Of a stretch of DNA of 64,000 nt, positions 34,797-46,276 are shown one piece after another. Position 1 is the stretch's first letter. The number at the start of each line of letters is the position of its first letter. This DNA is from Adiantum capillus-veneris. Taxonomy: Eukaryota; Streptophyta; Polypodiopsida; Polypodiales; Pteridaceae. The position numbers and the translations under genes were made by a program. The stretch spans positions 34,176,446 through 34,240,445 of the forward strand of contig CM043969.1 in NCBI GenBank assembly GCA_014529385.2, written 5' to 3'. The notes below the pieces were generated by a model. The model was not told the DNA's origin, ran no database searches, and saw only the letters and a program-made list of their open reading frames with translations.

Positions 34797-35068
34797 GAAC
34801 TCGTGTCTTTGTGACCATGGACTCCATGAGATTGGAAGTGTTCTATCTAGGAATACCCTTAGAGCAGGGTATGCTATGTATTGCCGAAAACTCATGTCAT
34901 TGTGACCACGGGACTCCATGAGATTGGAAGTGTTCTATCATCCAGGAATACCCTTAGAGCAGGGTATGCTATGAATGGTGTCAATGAGAGCAGCAACAGA
35001 CTGGAAGTGTTCTATCTAGGAATACCCGTAGAGCAGGGTATGCTATGAATGGTGTGAATGAGAGGGCT
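34797..35068. repeat. Three tandem units of ~70-110 bases
   Basis: The core GGAAGTGTTCTATC, AGGAATACCC and TAGAGCAGGGTATGCTATG occurs three times (near 34835, 34926, 35001). Units 1 and 2 also share CTCRTGTCWTTGTGACCA upstream; units 2 and 3 share AATGGTGTSAATGAGAG downstream. Confidence 0.85.
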
Positions 35069-35265
35069 CTCAACCCCTCGAAGAGAATGGGGCTTGCCCT
35101 TTTCAAGGGTTTAGCCCCCCTCTGTCACAATTGTAATCTTTAGAACAAACACAACTGAAATTTGTACTTGCCAGCTGGAAGCTCGTCAAGAACTTCTTTG
35201 TGCTTTCCAAAGCCTACACCAATTTCTGACCCAAATTTTGTGAAGCACATCACTTTTTTCAACAG
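35069..35265. other. Unassigned spacer
   Basis: No recognisable gene; the end overlaps the edge of the PPR relic that follows. Confidence 0.4.
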
Positions 35266-35900
35266 CCCTTGACTAGCAATGTCCTCATGAATTTGTTTGT
35301 TTGCTATATGATCTCTTTATCAATTTCTTTTCCCATGTTAACACCTTGCATAATGCCACAGTTATTCAAAATGCAAGCATTAATGCCTACCGATGAAGAG
35401 AAGCTAAGAAGGCCCAGAGCTTCTTGGTCCGGAGCAATCGGGTATATCCTACAAGCAATGCATTCCAAGAGAGTATATCCTGGACACGAAGCTCGTCAAG
35501 AATTTGTTCTGCTTTCAAGAGTGCACCACCATACTTTGGCACATGTCGTCCAAAGCATCACCAAGCACAACCATTTTTCCCAACGGCCCGTGACAAACAT
35601 ATCATCATTAATTCGTTTGCCCACATCAACATCTTGCATAATGCCACATGCCTTCAAAGTGCAAACATAGATAAACAGATTGGAGAGAAGCCCTCTCTTG
35701 GCGATTTGCCAGAGCCTCCTGGCTGCATCAAGCACATCCTACAAATGCATTCCAAGAGACCACATCCCAAGAGGACACGAAGCTCGTCGAGAACTTATTG
35801 TGGTTACAAAAGTAAACCACAATCGGCATACATGCTATGAAATCGTTGCAAAGTATGACATCTCTTTCAAACAGCAGCCTTGCTCCTGCATAGGAAGCAT
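35266..35900 (-). pseudogene. PPR gene relic on the minus strand, duplicated fragments
   Basis: Minus-strand reading gives VCTLKACGIMQDVDVGKRI from about 35670 to 35600, then broken text of VPKYGGALLKAEQILDEL and ILSWNALLVGY type to 35430. Related text (CATAATGCCACA followed by TTCAAARTGCAA) occurs near 35350 and 35640, and GAGGACACGAAGCTCGTCGA near 35770 repeats GGACACGAAGCTCGTCAAGA at 35483. At least three PPR fragments are present; all are broken. It resembles the relic at 29436-30480 (same ACGI.QDADVGK string). Confidence 0.7.
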
Positions 35901-37590
35901 ATTTGTGATTTCTGTGAGTTTCTACATCAGTCCATCAGAGAGGACATCCTAGGCAAGCTTAGCATCTTGTTTCAACTGCCCTTGAATAATAGTCTCATGA
36001 TAAATTTCTATTAAAATTGGCCTTGAATATGACCTTGGCACCATCCTTCTTTGTATGTACATCACATAAAATCTGACTTGCCCTTCAAGGCAGATGAAGT
36101 GGCTAACAAAATATTATCTGTTGTGTGGTAACTGGGAGATGCCTTTATATGGAGCTTCCCTGGCATGCGTGTTTGACCGTTTAGCTACAATGATGTTTCA
36201 GTTCGCTTTTTCCTCTTTATCATTACATGTTGATAGAGAAGGCTCTCAACTGCTTCAAGAAAATGTGGCTTGCAAATATTCGTCAGACTCTGCTGACACT
36301 TAAGTGAAAGCTTGTGGGAGCATACGCCAAGCGGAACATCGATAGATACATGACAAGGTCTGCCCAATGCCTTGTTGACATGTGAACTAACCTTGGGTTT
36401 GTAGCCAAAGGTGATACTGCATTTGAGCAAGTGTTTTAATGTGATGGACTTCACTCATCTATAGATATGTGGAACATGGTCATTGTAAGGAAGCATCGGA
36501 AGATCTCGCCAGCAAATGCAACTCAAAGCCATCTCCCTCAAACACCCACACAGTTTTATGCAGCTTAAGATGTGGGACTGTAGGAGCCATTGCTAATGGT
36601 TATGAGCTACAAAATTGCTAAACAAGTGGAAGGCAGCAGAGGAGTCTCCTCCTTAATTTGAATAGGAGCAAGAACCCATTTGATAATGGTTCCTCTCTCT
36701 TTTCAAGAGAGGAGTACCCCTTCTTGCTCTTTCCCCAGTGGTTGGCATTCACTCGAAATGCCACCCATGGCAACATAGGTTCTTATCAAACTTTTGCCTG
36801 GATTTGGTTGTGTCATTGTAAAGGTGAGCAGATTTGTAGATTCAAAGTAATTTTGTAAATTTGACCCGACTTTGCGCCGCCGCCCACGATGGATACACGT
36901 GCCCCTTTCCTCCACCATTGATGCCATTTGAAGTTGCCAGTGTGATATAGTGATGAGGGATGTGCTGAATATGGCAAATGACCATCTCATCAAGCATTTT
37001 TCTAACCTTAAAGCAAAGAGGGTAACAAGAAAAAGACAGACATACTTTGACAAAGGTGCAACTAATCACATTATGCTTTGATAACCAATTAGGAAGATCC
37101 AACCTCTCATGATGAAATTTTGTAACACTAGTGGTCTATTGTATTTTCTCGTTGGTCCATTTTGTCAAGGTATCCCAAGTCATTAGGAGAAATATGAACC
37201 TTGCATGGGCCTTGTAAGGAATCTTAATTTTTAGGCATTAAGGCTAATGTTGTGTGGGGTTAAGGGAGCAAGGGCATTGAAGAAGGTATTTGTGAGTAGG
37301 CTTTTCTAAGCTTTTTTTTAAACAAATGTAGGATTTGAACCTAAGGGGTTACTTTCTCTCTCTAGCCTTTTTAAAGTGAAGGAAGCATAGGGGTGTGACC
37401 ACATCATAAAAAATGTGGGTCACTAAGAGTCAAAATTTGACTTTTAAAAAAAATAAAATCATTTTTACTTATTTTTTACTTAAAACTCCCTCCCAATATA
37501 TATACATATCCAAAAATCATTTTTTGACCCATTTTTTAACCCACAAGCTTAGAAAATCCATTTCTTCAAAAATCTTTTCCCCCAAAAAAT
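35901..37590. other. Unassigned spacer
   Basis: Open frames of 60-116 residues on both strands (for example minus 37053-36703) have no motif I recognise. The end is A/T-rich (37440-37600). Confidence 0.5.
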
Positions 37591-37599
37591 AAAAAACAC

Positions 37600-37760
37600 T
37601 TTGTTCTCTCCTCCTCCTCCCTCGTCCCTCCTCTCTCCCTCTCCTCTCCCTCCCTGCCCCTACCTTCCTCCTCCTCCCCAATCTCTCCCTCCCCCCCCTC
37701 CCTCCTCTCCTCCCATCTTCCTCAATCTCCCTACCCCTCCCCCTCTATCTTTTCATCATT
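37600..37760 (+). repeat. CT-rich low-complexity leader
   Basis: Almost pure pyrimidine on the plus strand (CTCCTCCTCCCTC-type). It lies directly before the ATG at 37784, so it may be the 5' untranslated region of that gene. Confidence 0.6.
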
Positions 37761-37783
37761 AGCTTCCTCACGCAACAACTTTC

Positions 37784-40746
37784 ATGGTGCTCACGGACAT
37801 CACAAATGGTTTTCTTCCACCACCACGTACTCCACACACCAAAAGCATACATATTCGCTTACCCACGGCGTTTGCACCGAAGATCGCTAGCGAGGGTGAT
37901 CAAAGGTCACAGGAATGTCGCACTGCTTGTGAGACCAATGTTGACATTTGGGTGGATGGCCATTTGCACCCTTACGATCCTATAAGCCGCTTCCATACAT
38001 CCTTTAATAGCCTTTCGATATTTCTTCAATTTCTTGGGAGGGGAGAAACAGGCTTGTTAGGCTATTGCAAGCGGTTGTGTATGGGTGCAGGTGCTTCTTT
38101 GCATATGTGGATGCACGAATGTCAAGCTCTTCACCTTAAGACGACGGCATTACAAGAGAGTGTTGCCTCTTCAGAGAGGGTGGTTGAAACTCTTCAACAA
38201 CAAATGCAAGAAAAGGAGTCCCACATTAAGAAGCTTGCAAACACCATCACATACTTGAAAGAAACACCCCTTGGTGCAAGGCAACGCAAACGCACGTATT
38301 CATCGCTTGAAACTCTTACACATTCGAGAGGAGCACACAAACGACGAGTGACAGCCACAAGGTGATTTGGTCTTTACTTGCATGATGTATTCTTACTTCA
38401 CACTATTTTCTAACATTTATTTTTATTGGTTACTAGAAACTTCATCCAGGAGGCATGAGGTGGAACAAGCCAAGATGATCGAGTCAAGCTTCTCACTAGT
38501 TGTCTCAATACCCAGGATGTGATTTCTATCTTACAATCACCTGGAGGTAAGCACATTAAGGATGCAGTCACCGAGGACCTTATGCGTAAATTGAGAAATA
38601 TGGTTAGTGATGATGACGTGCAATAAGCTTGTGATGAGGCTAGAGTGATGAGACTGGAATCAGCACCAAAGCCTATCAGGCTATTTTCCAATTCCTAAAG
38701 GATACCCTCAAAGAGCATGGCATTGTGGAAAATCTATTTCTCATTCCTCACAAGGTCACCCTCGCAAAGAAGGCCATAAATGAAGATGTTTTCTCCCGCA
38801 TTGGGACATACTTACACATTGAAACACAATGCCAACTTCTCTTTATGCTTCGTGCGCAACAAACAAGGGAAAAATGTAAGAAACAATCCATAAGACCTTC
38901 GGAGAAAGGCTTCCCTTACACAATGTGGAACAATATTTTTGTGGACTGTAGAAGGCTTCAACAAGCCATGCTTAGATTTTACGAGTTACTTGAAGAAGGT
39001 GACACACTTTACTTATTTCTTTGGTATTGTTCTTATCATAGACTTTGAAGTTTAAGGTCTTGGCACTATTTATTTTGTAGTGCTTGGCACAAAGGTCGCT
39101 TTTGTGCTAAAACTCGATGAGTGCCAAATAGTGAAAAGCTGAAGGTTAGATAGGCTGTGTCACTCTAATGAATGAGGCCCTTTTGCAAACCAAGCAAAGG
39201 GATTCAGTCGAGCCATCTCCCACCCTGTCTTCAAGCGTGCAATCAGAGAAAGACATTTGGTGGTTGGGTGCTATTGAGGTGCCCAAAGAGACTAATGAAG
39301 TACTTGCATGGATTTTTGAGAGAACTCCATGGATCACAGAAGTAATACACTCCCAAATTGTAGGTTAGAAGTTGGAGGTTGAGGGTTTTGGTAGTCATGA
39401 TGTGGAGTGGCACTTAGGTGAGGACTTGAAGACCATAAAGTGTTTGCTTGGATGCAAACAAGGGGCTTCTTCTCTCATGCCTTGTCCATTTTGCACTCGA
39501 GGGTACAAACCTAATGGACAAAAATCACATAAGAGCACTACAAAGGTCGGTTCCATGCTTCCATGGCAAGGACATGGAGAACAAGGGTTAGATTGTCGTG
39601 ATGTCGGAGATGAAGGTAGAGAATGAGAAGCGTCTATTCTGAGATGTCCCATGCTCAATGCCCCATACTGTGAGGATCAGAAGGACCACGCTTGGAATTC
39701 AATCTTTCCATTTCCTCTTTGAATGTACATTTTTGTACATTACACGCATTCATGCGCATTTTTGATAGGCTATTGAAGCTCCACATTGACTATGCTTTCA
39801 CAATGAAACCATTGGAAAAGTCCCAGTAAGTGATCAAAAGAGTGGAGATACTCTTGAATTCCCTTGGCCGTCATGGTGGAAATGTGTCTATCGTTGCTAC
39901 AAAGAATATAGGGGAGGCCCATGAAATTGTTGAACAAGTGTCAATGAGTGGACAAAAAGCTAGACACTTTTTGAAGAAAGTTTTCCAAGGAAAGCCAAGT
40001 CGATATGCTACTCAAAACAGCTCCAACTAGCAGGGAGGTAACCTTTGGGAGCTTTGGAAACCTTTGGGAGCTTTGGAAGGAGTTATGCAAAGCTACTACT
40101 GACAAATGGCTAGCTTGCAAACAAGCGCAAGCAAGTTTGGACACATTTTGATAAAATGGTCAAGCTTATGGGCCTTAACAACACAACAGAAGGACAACAC
40201 CAATCATTTCAAGAAGTCTTGTCGGATTTTACCAAGGTCTTCACCCTTTCTTGGGGTGAAAATAACATCACACATTACATGGTAAGCCATGTTACATGGT
40301 GAATTTATTACAAGGAATTGTTTTTATTAAATAATGTGGATCGTTTACTCATGTGAACAACATATCTTGTTTGCGCATTTATGCACAAGTATGGATTGCT
40401 TGAAATTTTTAGCACTCAACGCATGGAGAAGTCCCATTATCGAGCAAGGGGAGTGTACTTCAAAAATACTCGACATGGTGGTGGAATGGTGCAATCCAAT
40501 TATTTGGAGGAGATGTTTAACTGGTTTTTTCGCACAACATTTACTCGTAAGCTCACAATAAAGCGTGCACGACAATCCAAGATTGCTATTGAAGTGCGGA
40601 AATGGAGTCGTCAAGAGCATAGCAACAAGTGGCAAATGTCGCAAGGTCCCACCAAGCATGCTGCATGGCGGCAATGTAGAGTTCGACAAGGATCAAAGTG
40701 GATTCTGCGCGAGTCACTACACGTGAATGTAGGGTCCAACTCTTAA
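37784..40746 (+). pseudogene. Unclassified transposase-like gene, broken
   Basis: First open frame 37784-38365 (193 codons; coiled-coil-like VASSERVVETLQQQMQEKES and a basic end). A plausible intron follows (GT near 38362, TTGGTTACTAG to 38439). Later pieces in changing frames continue one protein: LMRKLRNMVSDDDVQ (38580), VTLAKKAINEDVFSRIGTYL (38755), GFPYTMWNNIFVDCRRLQQA (38910), then HDVEWHLGEDLKTIKCLLG and SLMPCPFC (39398-39500), MRIFDRLLKL (39754), and STQRMEKSHYRARGVYFKN with TRHGGG (40410-40480), ending at 40746. The GEDLK...CPFC block followed by an EKSHY..AR..Y..TRHGGG block recalls large, unclassified transposase-like proteins of plants and invertebrates; I cannot name the family. 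There are at least six stops or frameshifts. Confidence 0.5.
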
Positions 40747-42085
40747 CACTAGGTTGGTAACCTAACAGGACATAAAAGTGTCCTTTCAGGGTTTTGAGAA
40801 AAACCTCCAAAACCATAGTAGATCCACTCATTTTGTAAAATCCTTTCATGAGGTTATAGTTCAACGCCTACTACACATGGAAAAAATAAGAAACTTGTAA
40901 AATTTCTCACCTTTTGGTCACACCAAGCCTCCAAAGTTGATGGACCAGTACATTTTCATCAAAACAGTCATTTCTTATGTTTTGTTGCATAAAAATAAGA
41001 TTAGGGATTTTTGTAGGACTTGAGATAAATTCCCTAGTTAACTTCAATGGGTTGGTGATCAGAACATATGAGTGCTTCTCACTCACTATTTTTTGTTTTG
41101 CCAAAAGAAATAGGTACAAAAAGTTGAATTTTTACCAATCTGCAAACCTATCATCAAAGTTTCTATAGTCACGCTCAATACAAATAATATATGCATGTTT
41201 TCTTAGTTCCCTGTTGTCCTTTAGGTTCATAAGGATCCATGCAGCATGTCAAAAGAATAATATATCTCTTACCAAGGGGAATCTTGGGGACAAAGATGAA
41301 GTGCTAAATACAGCAAACATGAAAAAACTGGGTTCAACATTATGAGTTGTAGAATCCCATAGAAACTATTCAATATCTAGCCAGATTTGATCCTTATGAC
41401 TAGATATGGTTACTACCTACAAAATGCATATAGTTGTCACAAGAAACTAGAAATATTGAAAAAGCTATACTTGATATACTAGAATGTTTCGTTTTCTTCT
41501 ATAATTGAAAAAATCAGCCATCGTTGTGTAGTATTCAAAATAGGGTATTAGGTGCCCCAAAACTCAGGGAATATTAGCTTTATGTTACAATATGCGACAT
41601 AGAAAATCAAAACTGCATTTGGATATCATGAAAGCCACCAAAAAAATCATAGAAGAGCTAAAATTGGCTAAAAAACAAGATTTGACAATTTTTGTAATTT
41701 GGTCATAACTTACAACTTTAACATTTATTTATCCCTAGAAGCATCAAGACATGTTGAGGACTACTAAAGATATTTCTCTAGCATTATAGACCTCACAAAC
41801 ATGAATTCTAGAGTGGTATAGTTGCAAAAAGTTGAAAAAAGCCAAAAACAAGACCCGTTTTTTCACACAGTTTAGGTTGTGAAATGTTGTGCAAGGACAA
41901 GGTTAAAGATGGAATTGATATTCCAAAAAAAATGTCAAGTTTTTTTCAGCTCATGAGACAACTTTCTAGATAGACAGAACCTCAAAATTCATTTTGAAAC
42001 TCTTGATATAATTCAAGGAAAATGGTCACTTAACAGGACATAAAAGTGTCCCAGGACATAAAAGTGTCCCATTACCAACCTAGTG
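40747..42085. mobile_element. Non-autonomous TTAA-flanked element with inverted ends, copy 1
   Basis: Ends are inverted repeats CACTAGGTTGGTAA (40747 on plus; 42085 on minus), flanked by TTAA on both sides (40743-40746, 42086-42089). Inside each end is AGGACATAAAAGTGTCC (once at left, tandemly twice at right near 42037 and 42053). The 1.3 kb interior is AT-rich and has no gene. TTAA target duplications are typical of piggyBac-type elements, but the termini differ from the CCC-type ends I know, so the superfamily is open. It sits directly at the stop codon of the gene before it. Confidence 0.75.
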
Positions 42086-42229
42086 TTAACGAAATGTTCA
42101 TTTAAAAAATAATAGTATTTTTTTTAAAATTAGTGTGAACAGTGCCCTTTTTAAATGGGTCCTTATAAATATTGCATGCTCTCATAAACCACTCATTTCT
42201 TAAGAATAGGTGAGCTCTTACCATAAGAA

Positions 42230-43127
42230 ATGGTGCGCACCAAACAAACCGCGAAAGAGCATCCCCCTGCCAACAAAAACACCCTCCAAGGATGTGAGAA
42301 GCCGGCATGGCTTAAAGGCCATACACAAGAAAACAATCACGAACACCTGGCCGTTCCAGGAACTCTTCTGGCAGTGGGCATGGTAGTAGGGCACCAGAGT
42401 CATCAAAGGCTGTTGAATCTCCACGTCCATAAGGACACACCTAGAAAAAGAATGAAGCAACGTGCCCCGTGCTGGAGAGAAGAAGAGGCCCAGCAAACAA
42501 CAGAGTCCATAGGGAGGAGTCGTCATGCCACCAATCACAAGCAGGACCATCCAGGACTCGGGTGGTCCATACAGACACTGAATTACAGAGTGAGCAACCA
42601 TGGCTACGAGCTGATATACCGCGCACACACCGGGTGCCCGTTGGGGGGAAGACACTGCCTCGAGGCCACGGAGCTCTCCCCACAGCACAAGATCGGGAAC
42701 CAAGGGAAGAGGATGAATCAGAAGAGGCTGCAGATCCAGCCCCTAAGCATGTAAACAGACGCAAGTCTAAGTTTTTCAAGAAGCCTAAATGCCGCCAACC
42801 AGCAAATGTGCAAGTGCCCCCAAGACAACCACAACGGCGCCGAAAAATAGCAAGGGTATTCATAGAAATCCTCCACTACCAGAAGACTACAGAGCTTTTG
42901 ATTCGACGCGCCCCCTTTGCTCGCACAGTGAAGGAGGTGCTTCAAAGCTATGGAAATTAGTATAGAATGCAAGCAATATCGCTAGAGGCTATTCAAGAAG
43001 CTGCAGAGGCCCACATCATTTCGATGTTGGAAAATACACCTATGTGCCATTCATGCAAAGCGAGTGACAATACAACCAAAAGATATGCAGCTTGCAGGTC
43101 GATTGCGACGAGACTTCGAGCATTAGC
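42230..43127 (+). pseudogene. Histone H3-like gene with a long divergent N-tail, broken (possibly centromeric-H3-like)
   Basis: The start reads MVRTKQTA, as in histone H3. After a ~200-residue Lys/Arg/Pro- and Glu-rich tail (frame change between 42469 and 42754; RRKSKFFKKPKC near 42760) comes a histone fold: YQKTTELLIRRAPFARTVKE (42871-42930), [19 protein letters not shown] (42961-43017), [19 protein letters not shown] (43043-43099) and RLRRDFEH, stop 43125-43127. Breaks: TAG at 42958-42960 and a one-base shift near 43040. Canonical H3 is 136 residues with a short tail; here the fold is strongly changed, yet the segment between PF and QEAAEA keeps canonical length. A long tail plus divergent fold suits a CENH3-type variant, but plant CENH3 often has a longer loop 1, so it could be another H3 variant. 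No introns seen. Confidence 0.72.
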
Positions 43128-43237
43128 CGAAGTTACCCCTCTTTTTGTATTGCACACCCTTATCTTTGTAATGAGATGACTTTGCAATGACAATATGATC
43201 AACAGTTGTGTCTACTGTGTCTATTATCCATGTGTGG
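43128..43237. other. Short spacer
   Basis: Nothing recognisable. It ends in CTTGTGGCCACCC, a string that recurs inside the palindromes that follow. Confidence 0.4.
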
Positions 43238-43416
43238 CCCTTGTGGCCACCCTTTTTTTTGCAATTTCAAGTTCTGTTTACCCATAGGATATCAAAAAAG
43301 TTAATAGTGAAACCAGGTGTCTATGCAACATTAAATTAGGTTTTTCAAATGTCCAATGTAATTGGGCCTCTTGGTGCAGGGATGTATTAGGTAGTGAAAA
43401 GAAGTGGTTTCTCTGA

Positions 43417-43681
43417 AGTAATGAATTGATTTCAGTTAATTTATGTTTTATAAGTATCCTGGGGGGTAGAGAAGCCTACCACGTGCCAAAAAAAGGTGGC
43501 CACAAGGCGTGCAAATGGCCCATCCATCAGTTTTGGATGGCCCATTTGCGTGCCCTTATGGATGGGTCATTTGTGCGCCCTTGTGGCCACCCTTTTTTTG
43601 TCACCTGGTAGGCTTCTCTACCCCCCAGGATACTTAAAAAACATAAATTTACTGAAAGCAATTGGTTTTGCATCATTACTT
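43417..43681. repeat. Palindrome 1
   Basis: The left arm runs from TTAATTTATG through GTAGAGAAGCCTACC and GGTGGCCACAAGG; the right arm is its complement, to CATAAATTTACTG. The loop has an extra partial repeat (ATGGCCCATTTGCGTGCCC, then ATGGGTCATTTGTGCGCCC), so one arm is longer. Confidence 0.85.
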
Positions 43682-43977
43682 TAGATGGAGCCTTGTGGGC
43701 ACCCTTTTTTTGGCAATTTCAAGCTTTGACTACCCCATAGGATATCAAAAAAGTTAACATATTGCGAAACCAAGTGTGTATGCAACATTAAATTAGATTT
43801 TTCAAATGTCCAATGTAATTGGGCCTTTTGGTGCAGGGATGTACTAGGTAGAGCTAAAGCAGGTGATAGTGTGCTTGAAAGATTAAATTCAGAGTTGATT
43901 TCACCTTTTCTAGTGTCCTTGAGTGCAAACATATGCTCCATATGCCAAAAAAAGGGGTGGCCATAAGGCTCCATCTA

Positions 43978-44226
43978 AAGTAATGATGCAAAACCAATTC
44001 CTTTGAGTTAATTTATGCTTTTTAAGTATCCTAGGGGGTAGAGAAGCCTACCAGGTGCCAAAAAAAGGGTGGCCAAGGGCGCGCAAATGGGCCATCCAAC
44101 AGTTTTGGATGGCCCATTTGCGCGCCCTTGGCCACCCTTTTTTTGGCACCTGGTAGGCTTCTCTACCCCCTAGGATACTTAAAAAGCATAAATTAACTGA
44201 AAGCAATTGGTTTTGCATCATTACTT
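43978..44226. repeat. Palindrome 2, near perfect
   Basis: About 120 bases on each side of a centre near 44101 (CCATCCAA, CAGTT, TTGGATGG) are complementary with very few mismatches, including GGGCGCGCAAATGG and GTAGAGAAGCCTACCAGGTG. The arms are homologous to palindrome 1. Confidence 0.9.
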
Positions 44227-44450
44227 TTGAGAAACCACTTCTTCTCACTCAAATGTGTTTTATACTTTCCCTAGTATCATGTGCATCCAACTTCCACTGT
44301 GTTGTTACTTCAAGCAAAAAAGACACATCTTATTGAAACATATCACCGATTACAACAATTTTCAAGATTGACAAATCAAATTTAAAAGAATTTACAAGAT
44401 AGAGAGACAATTCCGAATTTTTTTATTACTTCTAAAAAGGTGAGTTTACA

Positions 44451-46059
44451 TCATGTATCTGATGAGTTCATAATTTTCTTGACCATTTCCTGGCGCCTAT
44501 CTTGCACGTAAGGCAACTCCCCAGTCAAGAGGGACTGCGCTATGGACTTTGGGTCAGTTGAGCCAATGGAAGCATGTATCCCTATCTGGGCAAGCACTTT
44601 ACCACGGAAGCCACAGTGCCAAATGCTGTGCATACAAGGGATCTACGCACTAGGAACACAAGATGCGCAGTTTGAGCAATGGTGCTCAAACACAAAAACT
44701 TGCTCAAAGCTTTCAACGATCAAGTCATAAAATGGGCTTGGGGAGTAAATTCATTATGGATAATGGCCACATCACCAGGGGGAGTTGTCCTAGGTAATGC
44801 ACAAGGGAAGACTGAGTTCTAAAGCCCGTCCGCTTGCCACCCGTCCTTGCAGCAAAATCATCAACCTCCACGACGTCCTGTCATAAACCAATGAAGGTTG
44901 AGAAAAAAGACAATGAAGGATAAAATAATAACATGAAAATTAGGATAGAGTTTACCTCTTGCTCCTTGTCATCCTCCTCCCTGTTGCCCTTTGCATCCAA
45001 GTCAATGCTCCCATGCACCGCAACTACGAGCTTTGGATCATCAGATGGGAGGTTGCATAATGGCATAGGCATCCTAGCGGCCTCATCCTTGGCTTGTGTG
45101 GCTTGGAATTCTTCCTCATCCACGTGCAACTGCTCTGCCTGCTTCCAGGACCTCCGCACATACAATTGCAATAGTGTCAGCAATAGAGTCTCCAACTAGC
45201 AAGAGCTTGCTTCCTAGGGCATCTGGCGTATTGTCTAAGGGACATTTGGTGTTGTTGCATAGCTCACTCAAGCATTCATCCATGCGCAGGCCAAATGCTT
45301 TCTCCAAATCATGCATAAACACATACTCCTCCCCATCCACTACCACTGATGAGAAGCGGCTGATTTCTACCTCTAGGATAGCCACATCCGTCAATGGTAG
45401 CGAGTGTCACTAGGGCGAGCCACAACGATGGATTTCTCAACCACTTCCTCGAGCCCCCTAGGGTACTCAAGCCGAAGTGTCTTTCCTTCCGCTGTAAGGT
45501 TCATGGGGATAACCTCCTACTCCTTGGTGTCCTTGATAAAGGACCCAACCTGAAGGTGTGGTAAGCGGAGCTCCTCCAAATCAGGTTCCTCACTCACCAA
45601 GAAGATAAATGTTGCTAGTAGCTGAGAAAGGTACTCCACCCCCAACTTGCGCTTCTTGAGCGCTGACATCCCTGAGGCTTGCTCATCCAGGAAATGGCTT
45701 GCGTTGGTGGCAATTTCTTGGAGTCGTCGCAACCACTTGGAGAATGGGCGATCACCTTTGTGTATGTAGCACAAAAGATCACAAGGCACCCAGATCCTTG
45801 CCTGTGGGGAGATAGATTTGAAATATTTTATGATATGCTCCTCCATGAACGCAAAAATCTCGGCAAATGCATCCATGTGAAGGGCAATTGTGGCGTCAAG
45901 GTCAAGGAGACGAGTAAAAAAGGTGTGGAGGTCCAACTTCCCTTTGTATTTGGTGTCCTCAAGGAAGAGGATGAAGCGTGACAAAGGGGTGGATGTGGGT
46001 GCAGATGCAGAGGCTGTGGAAGCGTCCATGTCTAGCCTGGGGTGTAGATAGAGAGTGGA
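44451..46059 (-). pseudogene. Unrecognised coding region on the minus strand, broken
   Basis: Starting at MDASTASASAPTSTPLSRF (46059; an upstream in-frame ATG is at 46101), the frame is open to a TAG at 45517-45519 and continues in the same frame through LRLEYPRGLEEVVEKSIVV. A frameshift near 45400 leads to VAILEVEISRFSSVVVDGE and DECLSELCNNTKCPLDNTP (45390-45230), another near 45150 to LHVDEEEFQATQAKDEAAR (45130-45075). A plausible intron (donor GAG/GTAAAC near 44955, acceptor TATGACAG near 44881) joins EDDKEQE to DVVEVDDFAARTGG. A last part, HSIWHCGFRGKVLAQIG, ends at 44451. No family recognised; acidic and helix-rich, so it could be an accessory protein of a transposon. The reading order is my inference. 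Confidence 0.4.
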
Positions 46060-46276
46060 GGAGCTCAAGAGTTGCAAAAGTGAAAATAGTGAATGAGTCA
46101 TGCGGCCCCCCTTTTATAATTGTCCCTTTTTTAAAGACATAAAAAAAAGAGGCACTTCCACCAGAAAATGATCTCTCATCTCAATGCGAAAAATCATATC
46201 AAAGACATGATTTGCCAAAGCAAATCATGTTGATTACATCGGGGGGATCATTTCCAAAATTGCAAGAGTTACAAAG

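Larger units (their letters stand above)
43238..44250. repeat. Cluster of nested long palindromes (fold-back elements)
   Basis: Two related long palindromes (43417-43681 and 43978-44226) are joined by a third inverted pair (43664-43715 with 43942-43995). A ~165-base direct repeat (43238-43400 and 43690-43860; GGATATCAAAAAAGTTAA, GTGCAGGGATGTA) is interleaved. The outermost strings GAAGTGGTTTCTC (43401) and GAGAAACCACTTC (44230) are also inverted. No coding potential. This is the architecture of fold-back or multiply nested MITE insertions. Confidence 0.85.

Noticed and set aside
37784-38365. 193-codon open frame as an intact host gene
   Set aside because: Downstream blocks in the same direction look like one transposase-like protein with many breaks; the frame is probably its first exon.
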